DNA from: Rhodothermus sp.
Lineage (GTDB): Bacteria; Bacteroidota; Rhodothermia; Rhodothermales; Rhodothermaceae
Length of the DNA stretch: 64,000 bases
Direction of reading: 5' to 3'
NCBI GenBank assembly: GCA_030950375.1
Contig: JAUZRN010000010.1
Span: 1-64,000, forward strand
Of the stretch, positions 45,920-54,400 are shown piece by piece; position 1 is the first letter of the stretch, and each line of letters starts with the position of its first letter. The notes under the pieces are model-generated. The model saw nothing but the letters and a program-made list of their open reading frames with translations, was not told the origin of the DNA and ran no database searches. The position numbers and the translations under genes were made by a program.

Positions 45920-46241
45920 GCCCAGATCGTAGCCAGCTACGGAAGGGCGACCAGCACCCGGTCGCCCTTTTCTACTTTGGCCAACCTCCTTCATGCAGCG
46001 GCTTCCCTGGTACCACTGCTTCGATGACCTCGCCAAACAGGCGCCCATTTATGGTTTGAGAAACGCCCAGCAAACGTTGCGCAAGCACGCAACCAGCTTC
46101 TACCTCGCGTCATAAGTATTAGCAGGTAGCCTGCGGCAGTACGTATTGCCTCAACAGCAACAAAGCGGCTATCCACTGCCTGTAGCAAATGCGGGCGTGC
46201 CCCCGTATTTTTAAGTAAAGTGCCCAGCTTCGGAATAAGCC
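45920..46241. other. Intergenic region between symporter and tdk
   Basis: 322 bases. The first 50 hold the symporter terminator. In the rest I see no gene. TATTTTTA at about 46206 could be part of a tdk promoter. Confidence 0.4.
45943..45972 (+). terminator. Intrinsic terminator after symporter gene
   Basis: Perfect stem GGGCGACC / GGTCGCCC (45945-45952 with 45960-45967), loop AGCACCC, then TTTTCT. It begins 25 bases after the symporter stop. Confidence 0.88.
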
Positions 46242-46919
46242 ATGCCCATGGAACCCCTGATTCTGCGACATGGTGGCTCGACTGGCTGGATCGAAGTAAT
46301 CTGTGGCTCCATGTTCAGCGGCAAAACCGAAGAGCTCATTCGCCGGTTGCGTCGCGCGCAGATCGCCCGCCAGCGCGTGGAAGTCTTCAAACCGCGCATA
46401 GATCAGCGCTACAGCCAGACCGACGTCGTCTCGCATGACGAAAATGCCCTGCGCTCTACGCCCGTGGATAGCCCCGAACAAATCCTGCTGCTGGCCGGCC
46501 CGGCCGACGTAGTGGGCATTGACGAGGCTCAGTTCTTTGATATGACGCTCGTGGACGTGTGTCAGCAACTGGCCAATGATGGTAAACGGGTCATCGTAGC
46601 CGGCCTGGATCAGGATTACATGGGCCGCCCCTTTGAACCCATTCCCCAACTCATGGCCGTAGCCGAATATGTAACCAAACTACACGCGATCTGTGCGGTC
46701 TGCGGGGCCCCGGCCAACCACTCCCAACGGCTAACGGCCGAAGAGGGACGCGTGGTGCTCGGAGCTGCCGATCGTTACGAACCCCGCTGTCGTCGTTGCT
46801 TCCAGCCGCCCCGTCCGTCTCCCCTTTCTTCTAAAGAGGTGGTTCCATCGGCGTCTCTTTATCCCGACGCGCAACCAGCGCCACCAGCTGCCTCAGGTAC
46901 TCCGCAATCCGAAAGATGA
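46242..46919 (+). CDS. tdk: Thymidine kinase
   Basis: Phosphorylates thymidine for salvage. The 225-residue protein is the type II (TK1-like) enzyme: Walker [12 protein letters not shown] (about 22-32), Walker [12 protein letters not shown], the lasso region and a zinc site formed by CAVCGAP and CRRCF. The conserved body ends near residue 188; the last about 37 residues are Pro/Ser-rich ([19 protein letters not shown]) and antisense to the convergent DUF4282 gene over 89 bases. The first 15 residues ([15 protein letters not shown]) are longer than usual. Confidence 0.94.
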   Translation: MPMEPLILRHGGSTGWIEVICGSMFSGKTEELIRRLRRAQIARQRVEVFKPRIDQRYSQTDVVSHDENALRSTPVDSPEQILLLAGPADVVGIDEAQFFDMTLVDVCQQLANDGKRVIVAGLDQDYMGRPFEPIPQLMAVAEYVTKLHAICAVCGAPANHSQRLTAEEGRVVLGAADRYEPRCRRCFQPPRPSPLSSKEVVPSASLYPDAQPAPPAASGTPQSER

Positions 46920-47163
46920 TCATCACCAGCTCCAGATAGATGCGCACCACAATAGCGCTCAGCAAAAAGACAAGCGGCGACAGCACCAGACTGAGTACTC
47001 CTATCTCGAACCCTTCGGCAAATCCACCGATAATCCAAACGAACACAAATACCCCCACCATGATCAGCATCAGGGCATAAAGCAACCGGATGAGACGGGC
47101 CGTGATAAATTCCGAAAAAGAAAAATCGAACAGCGCCGCCAGAAAGCCTTTGCGAGTTTCCAT
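46831..47163 (-). CDS. DUF4282 membrane protein
   Basis: A 110-residue membrane protein with a DUF4282 domain. It shows the family start [18 protein letters not shown] and two or three TM helices (about 25-50, 55-75), ending in a helical [16 protein letters not shown] tail. Function is unknown. Its 3' 89 bases overlap the end of tdk on the opposite strand. It is divergent from dnaX. Confidence 0.82.
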   Translation of the reverse strand: METRKGFLAALFDFSFSEFITARLIRLLYALMLIMVGVFVFVWIIGGFAEGFEIGVLSLVLSPLVFLLSAIVVRIYLELVMIIFRIAEYLRQLVALVARRDKETPMEPPL

Positions 47164-47300
47164 AATATCTCCGTATCTATTCGAGCGATCAGCTTCCGTA
47201 CAGTATATTCATCCTCCTGTTACCACGCAAGTTTGCGATCCTTTTGGCCCGTGCGTCGTTCTGGAAAAGAAACCGTGCGTCCCTGACCACACGCTACGTC

Positions 47301-49127
47301 ATGCAGGAACAGCGTTATCTGGTAGCTGCCCGTAAATATCGTCCTCAGCTTTTCCGTGAACTGGTTGCCCAGGAGCATGTAACGGAGACGCTGAAAAACG
47401 CCCTTCGCCTGAACCGGCTGGGCCATGCGTATCTGTTCAGTGGGCCTCGTGGCGTTGGAAAGACAACGGCTGCCCGCCTGTTGGCCAAAGCCATCAACTG
47501 CCAGACGCCCCTGGAAGCGCGTGAGGATGGTGCCGAACCCTGTCGTCGCTGCGAAGCATGTCTTGCCTTTGAAGAAGGTCGCAGTCTGAACGTGTTCGAG
47601 ATCGATGCAGCCTCTAACAATAAGGTAGAAGACGTTCGTGAGCTGCGGGAAACGGTTCGGGTTCCGCCGCAGGGTGCCCGAAAAAAGGTCTACATTATCG
47701 ACGAAGTCCATATGCTCTCGAACGCGGCTTTCAATGCGTTGCTAAAGACCCTGGAAGAGCCGCCTCCACACGCTCTGTTCATCTTTGCCACAACCGAGCC
47801 GCACAAAGTATTGCCCACCATCCTTTCTCGTTGCCAGCGGTTTGACTTTCGGCGCATTCCGGTCGAGGCCATCGTAGCGCGCCTGCGTGAGATCTGCGAA
47901 GCCGAAGGCGTGGAAGCCGACGACGAGGCGCTTATGCTGCTGGCACGCAAAGGAGATGGAGCGCTACGCGACGCACTTTCGGCATTCGATCAGGCAGTCT
48001 CGCTCTGTGGGACGACCCTGCGGTATGCCGAGCTGGCCCAAGCGTTGGGCGTGGTAGACCTTGATCTGTACTTTGCTGTTACCGAGCATGTCCGTACAGG
48101 CAACGGCGCCGGTATGCTGACAGTCGTCGAGCAGGTAGTACGTGCCGGCTACGATCTGCAAGAGTTTGCTGTTGGACTGGCTGAGCATCTGCGCAATCTG
48201 CTGGTAGCCCGCACCATGCCTGACCTTTCACTTATTGAGACGGGCGAAGCCACACGCCAGCGCTATGCTGAAACCGCACGTGCTTTCGAGGAAGCCGATC
48301 TGTTGCGCCTGCTGGGGCTGGTAGCCGATCTGGAAACGCGCCTGAAAAGCAGTGCCCATCCCCGCTTGCAACTGGAACTTACGCTGTTGCGCATGGCCAG
48401 CCTGCCCCACGCCGTCGATCTGCGCCGTGCGCTGGAGATGCTGGAACGACTGAACCGCGACGACAATATTTCGGATCCGTCCGCTACACCGCCTCCCAAT
48501 CCCGCCCCAACCCCATCCCGTCGGCCCAACTCGGCCTCCTCGAGCGTTAACGCACCTTCCACGCCCCAATCCGGGGCCTCGCCTGCGTCGCTCCATGCCA
48601 TCCTCGGCCAACCAGCCCTCCTTCAACGCCCCAACACTTCCTCCGAGCAATCTACAGGCCAGGCTGCACTGGCCACCCCGATAGAGGCCGATGTACTGGT
48701 GGCCGAAGCGCCATCAACCCTGCTGAAGCGATTACAGGAACATTGGCCGGCCTTTGCACAGCAGGTGGGCCGGGTTCGCCGCCACGTCGGCATGATCCTG
48801 AGTGAAACGCAGCCCGAAGACATCGACGGTACAACGCTCTGGATCGGCGTGCCAGAACAGGACTATGCGCGTCTCCTGCAGGGTCAGGCTACTTTCCTGC
48901 TACAGCAACTCTATGCTTTTATGGAAGAAACGCAGCCGCTGACCAACATACGTTTCCGATTTAATAAGCAGGTATCTGCAACGGCGAGGCCACAGCCAAC
49001 CCCATCCGCCTCCCTTGATCCAGAAGATCCTGTCCAGGTCCTGGAACGTCTACGTCGCACTTCTCCTGTGGTACAGAAACTGATGGATCAGTTCGGCTGT
49101 GAGCTATGCTGGAGCAACGGCCGTTGA
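47301..49127 (+). CDS. dnaX: DNA polymerase III subunit gamma/tau
   Basis: Clamp-loader ATPase. The 608-residue protein has the DnaX start YLVAARKYRPQLFRELVAQE, Walker A GPRGVGKTT, a four-cysteine zinc module ending in CRRCEAC, Walker B in IIDEVHMLS and sensor motif TILSRCQRF, followed by domain III. A linker of about 100 residues rich in Pro, Ser and Asn (from about 400) leads to a tau-like C-terminal domain (ILSETQPEDIDGTTLWIGVP). The start at 47301 matches the family; 19 upstream residues in the open frame do not. Its end is 57 bases before the ybaB start. Confidence 0.96.
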   Translation: MQEQRYLVAARKYRPQLFRELVAQEHVTETLKNALRLNRLGHAYLFSGPRGVGKTTAARLLAKAINCQTPLEAREDGAEPCRRCEACLAFEEGRSLNVFEIDAASNNKVEDVRELRETVRVPPQGARKKVYIIDEVHMLSNAAFNALLKTLEEPPPHALFIFATTEPHKVLPTILSRCQRFDFRRIPVEAIVARLREICEAEGVEADDEALMLLARKGDGALRDALSAFDQAVSLCGTTLRYAELAQALGVVDLDLYFAVTEHVRTGNGAGMLTVVEQVVRAGYDLQEFAVGLAEHLRNLLVARTMPDLSLIETGEATRQRYAETARAFEEADLLRLLGLVADLETRLKSSAHPRLQLELTLLRMASLPHAVDLRRALEMLERLNRDDNISDPSATPPPNPAPTPSRRPNSASSSVNAPSTPQSGASPASLHAILGQPALLQRPNTSSEQSTGQAALATPIEADVLVAEAPSTLLKRLQEHWPAFAQQVGRVRRHVGMILSETQPEDIDGTTLWIGVPEQDYARLLQGQATFLLQQLYAFMEETQPLTNIRFRFNKQVSATARPQPTPSASLDPEDPVQVLERLRRTSPVVQKLMDQFGCELCWSNGR

Positions 49128-49183
49128 ACCAGGGCCTCCGCCGAGCGTTCATGCGATATGCATCAGCAAGCCAGAAAAACAGC

Positions 49184-49528
49184 ATGGACGGCGCACTGAA
49201 TCTGAGCGAGGTTTTTGGCAAGGTAATGGAGCTACAGCGTCGCCTTGCGGAGACGCAGCAGACACTGGGAAACCGAACCGTCACTGTGGAGACCGGAGGC
49301 GGCATGGTGCGCGTTACGGCCAACGGCCTACAGCGCATTGTTCGCCTCGAAATCGATCCTGAGGCCTTCCGTGCCGAAGAGCAGGAAATGCTGGAAGACC
49401 TGATCGTGGCCGGAGTCAACAAAGCGCTGGAAGAAGCGGCTCGCCTTGCCCGTGAGGAAATGCAAAAGGCCGCCGGTGCCGTGTTGCCTCCGGGACTGAA
49501 CATTGATCTGGGTGCGTTGGGTCTGTAG
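49184..49528 (+). CDS. YbaB/EbfC family nucleoid-associated protein
   Basis: A 114-residue DNA-binding protein. It shows an N-terminal helix (LNLSEVFGKVMELQRRLAETQ), the central beta strands VTVETGGGMVRVTANGLQRI, and a C-terminal helix with EDLIVAGVNKALEEAARLAR ending in a glycine-rich tail. It lies between dnaX and recR, its conserved position in many bacteria. An ATG at 49151 would add 11 residues. The stop is 3 bases before the recR ATG, so all three are likely one operon. Confidence 0.92.
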   Translation: MDGALNLSEVFGKVMELQRRLAETQQTLGNRTVTVETGGGMVRVTANGLQRIVRLEIDPEAFRAEEQEMLEDLIVAGVNKALEEAARLAREEMQKAAGAVLPPGLNIDLGALGL

Positions 49529-49531
49529 GCG

Positions 49532-50179
49532 ATGAGCTATACCTCTCCTTCGGTCGAAGCACTGGTCGAGCAGCTCATGCGGCTGCCTACTATCGGGCGC
49601 AAGACGGCCCAGCGGCTGGCCGCCTATATCCTGAAAATGCCCCGCGAAGAGGTTGAGGCCCTGGCCCAGGCCCTGCTTGCCGTCAAAGAGCGTGTGCGCC
49701 ACTGTGCCATCTGCTTCAACGTAACCGACGAAGAAGTCTGTGCGATCTGTCGCTCCCCGCGACGCGACCATACGACCGTCTGCGTGGTGGAAGAACCCAG
49801 TGATGTGCTCGCCCTGGAACGCACGGGAGAGTACTGGGGCGTCTATCATGTGCTGGGTGGCATCATCTCTCCGCTGGACGGCATCGGCCCGGACGACCTG
49901 CGCATCCGAGAGCTTGTCGCCCGCGTAGCACCCACCGACCATGATTCGCAGCGGGCTGCCCTTTATCCGGATGGCCGCATTCCTCAGATTAAGGAAGTCA
50001 TCCTGGCATTGAACCCCAATGTGGAGGGCGACACCACCGCCTACTATCTCGCCCAGTTGCTTAAGCCCCTTGGTGTCCGCGTCACCCGCATCGCCCGTGG
50101 CCTGCCCATCGGTGGCGATCTGGAATATGCCGACGAGGCTACACTTTCTCGTGCGCTCGAAGGTCGCCTGGCTTTATAA
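49532..50179 (+). CDS. recR: Recombination protein RecR
   Basis: Mediator of RecFOR recombination repair. The 215-residue protein has the N-terminal helix-hairpin-helix [20 protein letters not shown], the four-cysteine zinc motif (CAICFNV and CAICRSP), the Toprim domain ([39 protein letters not shown]) and the C-terminal Walker B-like [21 protein letters not shown]. All parts are intact. Confidence 0.97.
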   Translation: MSYTSPSVEALVEQLMRLPTIGRKTAQRLAAYILKMPREEVEALAQALLAVKERVRHCAICFNVTDEEVCAICRSPRRDHTTVCVVEEPSDVLALERTGEYWGVYHVLGGIISPLDGIGPDDLRIRELVARVAPTDHDSQRAALYPDGRIPQIKEVILALNPNVEGDTTAYYLAQLLKPLGVRVTRIARGLPIGGDLEYADEATLSRALEGRLAL

Positions 50180-50254
50180 AACACATCGGGGCTGGACCTG
50201 TGTAAAGCCTTTTCGAACTGCGTGATTACACCTTAAATCTCAAGGTTTCTGCCG

Positions 50255-50262
50255 TATCTTTG
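50255..50262 (+). promoter_or_regulatory. Bacteroidota-type -7 element upstream of dehydrogenase gene
   Basis: TATCTTTG, identical to the -7 elements at 8425 and 44048, 53 bases before the ATG at 50316. No clear TTG box is seen 18-20 bases upstream. Confidence 0.45.
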
Positions 50263-50315
50263 AACGATCCGGAATCATTCTGGCCGCTTCACCTGCACGC
50301 CATCTGCCAGCCACC

Positions 50316-51560
50316 ATGCGTATAACGATCATAGGAGCCGGAGCTATCGGTTCAGCAATCGCTTCGTTTCTGGTACGCCAACCAGAGGTTACACAAGTGC
50401 AGGTCTGCGACGCACGTGCCCGCAACCTGCAGGAATTGCACGACCGATTACAGACAAGCCGGTTACGTTCGTTCCAGATTGATGCCCGGGACCACGGTGT
50501 GCTGGAACCCATTCTCCGGGGAAGCCAGGTAGTGATCAGTGCGGTTCCGCCACAGCTCAACCCGGCCCTGGCCCACCTGTGCCTGGAGCTGGGTGTTAAC
50601 TTCTGCGACATGGGCGGCAACGACCAGATCGTACGCCAGGAACTGGCCCTGCACGAAGAGGCCGTCAAGCGGGCCGTCTGGATCGTGCCTAACTGCGGCC
50701 TGGCACCGGGCCTGATCAATGTGCTATGCCTTTACGGTATCGACCAATTCGACGAAGTTGAAGCTGCTTACCTGCGCGTAGGCGACGTACCGCTGGATCC
50801 CCATCCGTTCAACTTCCGCATTTCGTGGTCGGCGGAGAAGGTGATCGAAGATTATACAAACCCCGTGCAACTTATTCGTCAGGGACAGTTGGAAACCGTC
50901 GAGCCCCTCACCGGCATGGAACGGATTCACTTCGGAGAACCCTTCGGGGAAATGGAAGCCTTCTATACGGCAGGGGGCCTCTCTACCCTGACCGACCAGT
51001 TGGCCGGACGCTTGCAGGTGCTTGACTACAAAAGCATTCGCTGGCCCTGCCATGCCAGCCAGATGCGTTTTGTACTGGGCCTGGGTTTCGGCGAGCGGCG
51101 CACCATTGACGTGCGCACGCACCTGACCTATCGCGACGTGCTCGTGCGGCGCATGCGCCAGCGCCTGGGCGGGCACTACGAAGACGCCGTGCTACTCCGC
51201 ATCGCCATTCATGGACGTAAAGCCGGACAACCCTACACGTTACTCTATGAAATGATTGACCGCTACCATCAGGCCGACCAGCTCAGCGCCATGCGTCGCT
51301 GCACAGCTATCCCCACCGCCCTCGTAGCCCTTATGATTGCAGCTGGCGAAGTAAAAGGAGGTGGGGCCCTTCCTCCGGAGCAGGTCGTTCCCCATGATCG
51401 TTTCTGCCAGCGCCTGACCGAACACGGCCTGCCCCTGACCCATCGATGGTACGCAGGCTATGTAGCGGTCACCCACCCGGATCCTTCAAAGGTGCTGTCC
51501 CATCCACCCGCGTCCGAAAAGAAACGCCGCAAAAAGCAGGCGACGCCCAGTTCTCGATAA
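50316..51560 (+). CDS. Saccharopine dehydrogenase family oxidoreductase
   Basis: A 414-residue NAD(P)-dependent enzyme. Rossmann motif GAGAIGSAIASFL (residues 7-19), a strand ending VCDARARNLQEL, VISAVPPQLNPALAHLCLEL, then GLAPGLINVLCLYG and a C-terminal dimerisation domain. These fit the saccharopine dehydrogenase/homospermidine synthase superfamily; the exact substrate (saccharopine, a polyamine or other) cannot be told. The last about 25 residues are Lys/Arg/Ser-rich (KKRRKKQATPSSR), a basic tail not usual for the family. Confidence 0.85.
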   Translation: MRITIIGAGAIGSAIASFLVRQPEVTQVQVCDARARNLQELHDRLQTSRLRSFQIDARDHGVLEPILRGSQVVISAVPPQLNPALAHLCLELGVNFCDMGGNDQIVRQELALHEEAVKRAVWIVPNCGLAPGLINVLCLYGIDQFDEVEAAYLRVGDVPLDPHPFNFRISWSAEKVIEDYTNPVQLIRQGQLETVEPLTGMERIHFGEPFGEMEAFYTAGGLSTLTDQLAGRLQVLDYKSIRWPCHASQMRFVLGLGFGERRTIDVRTHLTYRDVLVRRMRQRLGGHYEDAVLLRIAIHGRKAGQPYTLLYEMIDRYHQADQLSAMRRCTAIPTALVALMIAAGEVKGGGALPPEQVVPHDRFCQRLTEHGLPLTHRWYAGYVAVTHPDPSKVLSHPPASEKKRRKKQATPSSR

Positions 51561-51590
51561 AAATGCCTTCGTGACCTCAGCGCCCGGCCC

Positions 51591-52286
51591 CTAAAAGCCT
51601 CGGCCATAAGCACGAAGCACCATACCGTTCAATGCCATACCAGCTGGTGAACATAGATAGATGCAGAGCTCAGCCAGTTCGGCCGCCGTGACACCAGCAC
51701 CCTCTTGGCGCTCATCATATCGAATAACCGAAGGCGCAATGGCATGGACGGTGATGCCCTGCACGGCCAGCTCCGAACCGATCGCTTCAACCAGCCGCAC
51801 CACGCCCCCTTTGGCTACCGAGTAGGCAGCCTGGCGCACACGTCCACGATCGGCTCCCTGCATGGATGCAAACGCAATCAAGCGCCCTCCGTTACGGCCG
51901 CGCATCAGGCGCGCTGCTTCACGAAAGCACAGAAACGTCGAAGTCAAATTGGCATCCAGCATCGCCCGCCAGTCTTCCAGCGTCATTTCCAGAAAGGGGC
52001 GTTCCGCCCACACACCAGCGGCATGCACCAGCACATCCACATAGCCAAAGCGATCCCAGATTTTACCAAAGCAGGCCGCTACCTGTGCTTCATCGGCCAG
52101 CTCGGCATGAAAAACGGCTCCGTCAACCCCTTCCGGAAGCTGCAACTTCCGTGCTTGCTCAGCCGTGCGAACCACTGCCGCCAGACGAGCGCCCTCCTGC
52201 GCAAAGCGCTGGAGGAGTTGCTGTCCCAACCGTCCGCCCGCTCCGGTGATGACCACCACTTTATGGGCCAGGGCACGCGTCTCCAT
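51591..52286 (-). CDS. Short-chain dehydrogenase/reductase
   Basis: A 231-residue classical SDR. It has the cofactor motif VVVITGAGGRLGQQLL (TGxxxGxG), NAG-equivalent VLVHAAGVW, the catalytic Ser in AFASMQGADR and the YxxxK motif in AAYSVAKGG. The site usually filled by an Asn (NLTSTF) is also present. The substrate is not apparent. It is the last gene of a co-directional run with GT4 and GH130 genes, 56 bases after the glycosyltransferase, and may act on the same metabolite or be unrelated. Confidence 0.9.
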   Translation of the reverse strand: METRALAHKVVVITGAGGRLGQQLLQRFAQEGARLAAVVRTAEQARKLQLPEGVDGAVFHAELADEAQVAACFGKIWDRFGYVDVLVHAAGVWAERPFLEMTLEDWRAMLDANLTSTFLCFREAARLMRGRNGGRLIAFASMQGADRGRVRQAAYSVAKGGVVRLVEAIGSELAVQGITVHAIAPSVIRYDERQEGAGVTAAELAELCIYLCSPAGMALNGMVLRAYGRGF

Positions 52287-52342
52287 GGATCGCAGCTGTT
52301 TGATAGACTCCTACCACAAGATAACGGGTTCCGTGAAATGGC

Positions 52343-53374
52343 TCAAGCAGCCGAGCGTCCTTGATGCCGACGCAGTACCTCTTCGTAGACGCGCAGATAG
52401 TCAGCGACCATACGCGCACGGCTGAACCGACGCGCCACATATGCCCGAATCTTTGCCCGGTCGAGTCGACGCAGACGGGGCAGCGCAGCCACGGCCTCCT
52501 CCACGGTATGCACCAGCACACCCGTTTCCCCATCTCGGATGATTTCAGGCATGGAGCCTCGTGGACGCGCCACAACGGGCGTACCACAGGCCATCGCTTC
52601 GACCACACTGAGCCCAAAGGGCTCATTGAAGTTGATCAAATGCAACAGCGCATAGGCGCCGCCCAGCAGTCGATCCCGCTCGACTGGGCCTACCGATCCC
52701 AGATACTGAATCTGCGCTCCGTCAATAAAAGGAGCAACTTCCTGTTCGAAGTAATGCTGATCCTGAATAATGCCGGCCATCTTCAGCGGCATACCGCTCT
52801 GACGAGCCACCTCGATGGCTTCACGCACCCCTTTGTCGGGATGTATCCGACCAAAAAAGAGTAGATAGTCGCCTGGCTCCGTACGCAGCGTAAACGACTC
52901 CAGTTCGATTCCGTGGTAAACGGTCGCCACATAATCCAGGTCGGGATGTCGATCGGCGTTACTGATCGAAACGTAGTAGGTGCGACCGTTGTATTTGCGA
53001 TAGACTGGTAAAATGCGCTCCGAAGAAAACCCGTGGATGGTGGTCACTACCGGCGTACGCACCAGTCCGCTATAGCTCAACGGCAGAAAGTCAAAGTGAT
53101 TGTGAATCAGGTCGAACTCGTCGGCGCGTTCGAACACCTCGCTAATGTGCAGACATTCCCAGACTTTAGGGTCCAGCGAGGGATCTTCTTCGTAAGGACG
53201 CGGGCACACTCCGATCAGCCGGGCACGCGTCTGTGAGTCCGCCGTCGCAAACAGTGTCACCTCGACGCCTTGATCGACCAGCCCTTCAGTGAGCAGCCAG
53301 ACAACCCGCTCCCAGGGACCGTAGTGGCGGGGCGGCACGCGCCAGGCAATCGGAGCCAGCATCGCAATGCGCAT
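52343..53374 (-). CDS. Glycosyltransferase family 4
   Basis: A 343-residue GT-B glycosyltransferase. The N-terminal half has MRIAMLAPIAWRVPPRHYGP and DLIHNHFDFLPL, and the C-terminal half has LLFFGRIHPDKGVREAIEVA, the family EPFGLSVVEAMACGTPVVA motif (Ex7E) and GSMPEIIRDGETG. These are typical retaining GT4 features using a nucleotide sugar. The acceptor cannot be told. It starts 3 bases after the single-domain GH130 gene, so the two are surely co-transcribed, which suggests one makes and the other breaks the same glycosidic product. Confidence 0.93.
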   Translation of the reverse strand: MRIAMLAPIAWRVPPRHYGPWERVVWLLTEGLVDQGVEVTLFATADSQTRARLIGVCPRPYEEDPSLDPKVWECLHISEVFERADEFDLIHNHFDFLPLSYSGLVRTPVVTTIHGFSSERILPVYRKYNGRTYYVSISNADRHPDLDYVATVYHGIELESFTLRTEPGDYLLFFGRIHPDKGVREAIEVARQSGMPLKMAGIIQDQHYFEQEVAPFIDGAQIQYLGSVGPVERDRLLGGAYALLHLINFNEPFGLSVVEAMACGTPVVARPRGSMPEIIRDGETGVLVHTVEEAVAALPRLRRLDRAKIRAYVARRFSRARMVADYLRVYEEVLRRHQGRSAA

Positions 53375-53377
53375 GGC

Positions 53378-54370
53378 TCACGCTCGGGATTTGCCATCAT
53401 AGCGACCGTTCAACAACCAGTCGAGCAGCTCACTCAGCCGGGCTTCGGCGACCGCCACGCACGTATCGGCGGCACCGTAGTAAAGACGCAGCGTGTCGCC
53501 TTCCAGCACACAGCCGCAGGGGAAGACCACATTGGGCACATCCCCTATGCGCTCGTACGGAGCCCGCGGTCCCAGGATCCACCCCGGGGCCCGCCGAATG
53601 ACCCGTGCGGGATTTTCCAGGTCCAGCAGAGCCATGCCCACGCGGTAGATGTCGCCCGCTACGGTAGTGCGCACGCCATGATAGAGCAGCAGCCAGCCCT
53701 CAGGCGTCTCAATAGGTGGACAGGCAGCCCCGATCCGCACATGATCCCACCAGATGCCCGGCCGCGGCCGCAGCACCACGCGCGGCCCACTCCAGTGCCG
53801 CAGATCAGGCGAGCGGCTCAACCAGATGGCCGGGTGCGTTTCGCGACGCGTGCTGGATGTACGGTGCAGCAGCACCCAGTAGCCCCCAATCTTCCGCGGA
53901 AAGAGCACTCCATTTTTATCCTCTGGCGGCATCAATAACCCGCGCCGCTCAAAGGTGCGAAAGTCTTCGGTCAGGGCCAACGCAATAGCCGGCCCCTCCT
54001 CGGAAAAGGCCGTGTAGGTGACCGCATAGCAGCCCATCTCTTCCAGCCATACAATGCGCGGATCTTCAATGCCCCAGGCTTCCTCAGGCCAGTGGTTTGG
54101 ATCAGGAACCAGCGTCGGCTCCGGATCAATCGTCCAGTCAGTTAACCCATTGGGACTGCGCGCCACCGTCAGGTGCGACACGCCCCGGTGATCCTCCACC
54201 CGCACCAGTAACAGCGTTTCGCCTGTGTCCAGACGTACAGCCGCCGCATTGAAAACGGCATTGCAGGGATACGGCCAGTCGTCAGCGGTCAGAATCGGAT
54301 TTCCTTCGTAGCGTTGAAACAATTCGCCTACCTGTTGAGGAGCGGGCAGCACTCCGTGATCGCGCATCAT
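53378..54370 (-). CDS. GH130 family glycoside phosphorylase (single domain)
   Basis: A 330-residue five-bladed beta-propeller of family GH130, whose members phosphorolyse beta-1,4- or beta-1,2-mannosides to mannose 1-phosphate. The catalytic acid region is GIEDPR (Asp103) and the phosphate-binding and later family marks are NGVLFPRKIGGYW, ETPEGWLLLYHGV and IGDVPNVVFPCG with LYYGAAD. The presence of the phosphate-binding pattern suggests a phosphorylase, not a hydrolase, but specificity cannot be told. Rhodothermus marinus is known to have characterised GH130 mannan phosphorylases; whether this is one of them cannot be told here. 30 bases separate it from the double GH130 gene upstream. Confidence 0.92.
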   Translation of the reverse strand: MMRDHGVLPAPQQVGELFQRYEGNPILTADDWPYPCNAVFNAAAVRLDTGETLLLVRVEDHRGVSHLTVARSPNGLTDWTIDPEPTLVPDPNHWPEEAWGIEDPRIVWLEEMGCYAVTYTAFSEEGPAIALALTEDFRTFERRGLLMPPEDKNGVLFPRKIGGYWVLLHRTSSTRRETHPAIWLSRSPDLRHWSGPRVVLRPRPGIWWDHVRIGAACPPIETPEGWLLLYHGVRTTVAGDIYRVGMALLDLENPARVIRRAPGWILGPRAPYERIGDVPNVVFPCGCVLEGDTLRLYYGAADTCVAVAEARLSELLDWLLNGRYDGKSRA

Positions 54371-54400
54371 CTCACTGAGGATTGTTTGACAATAGCCTGG

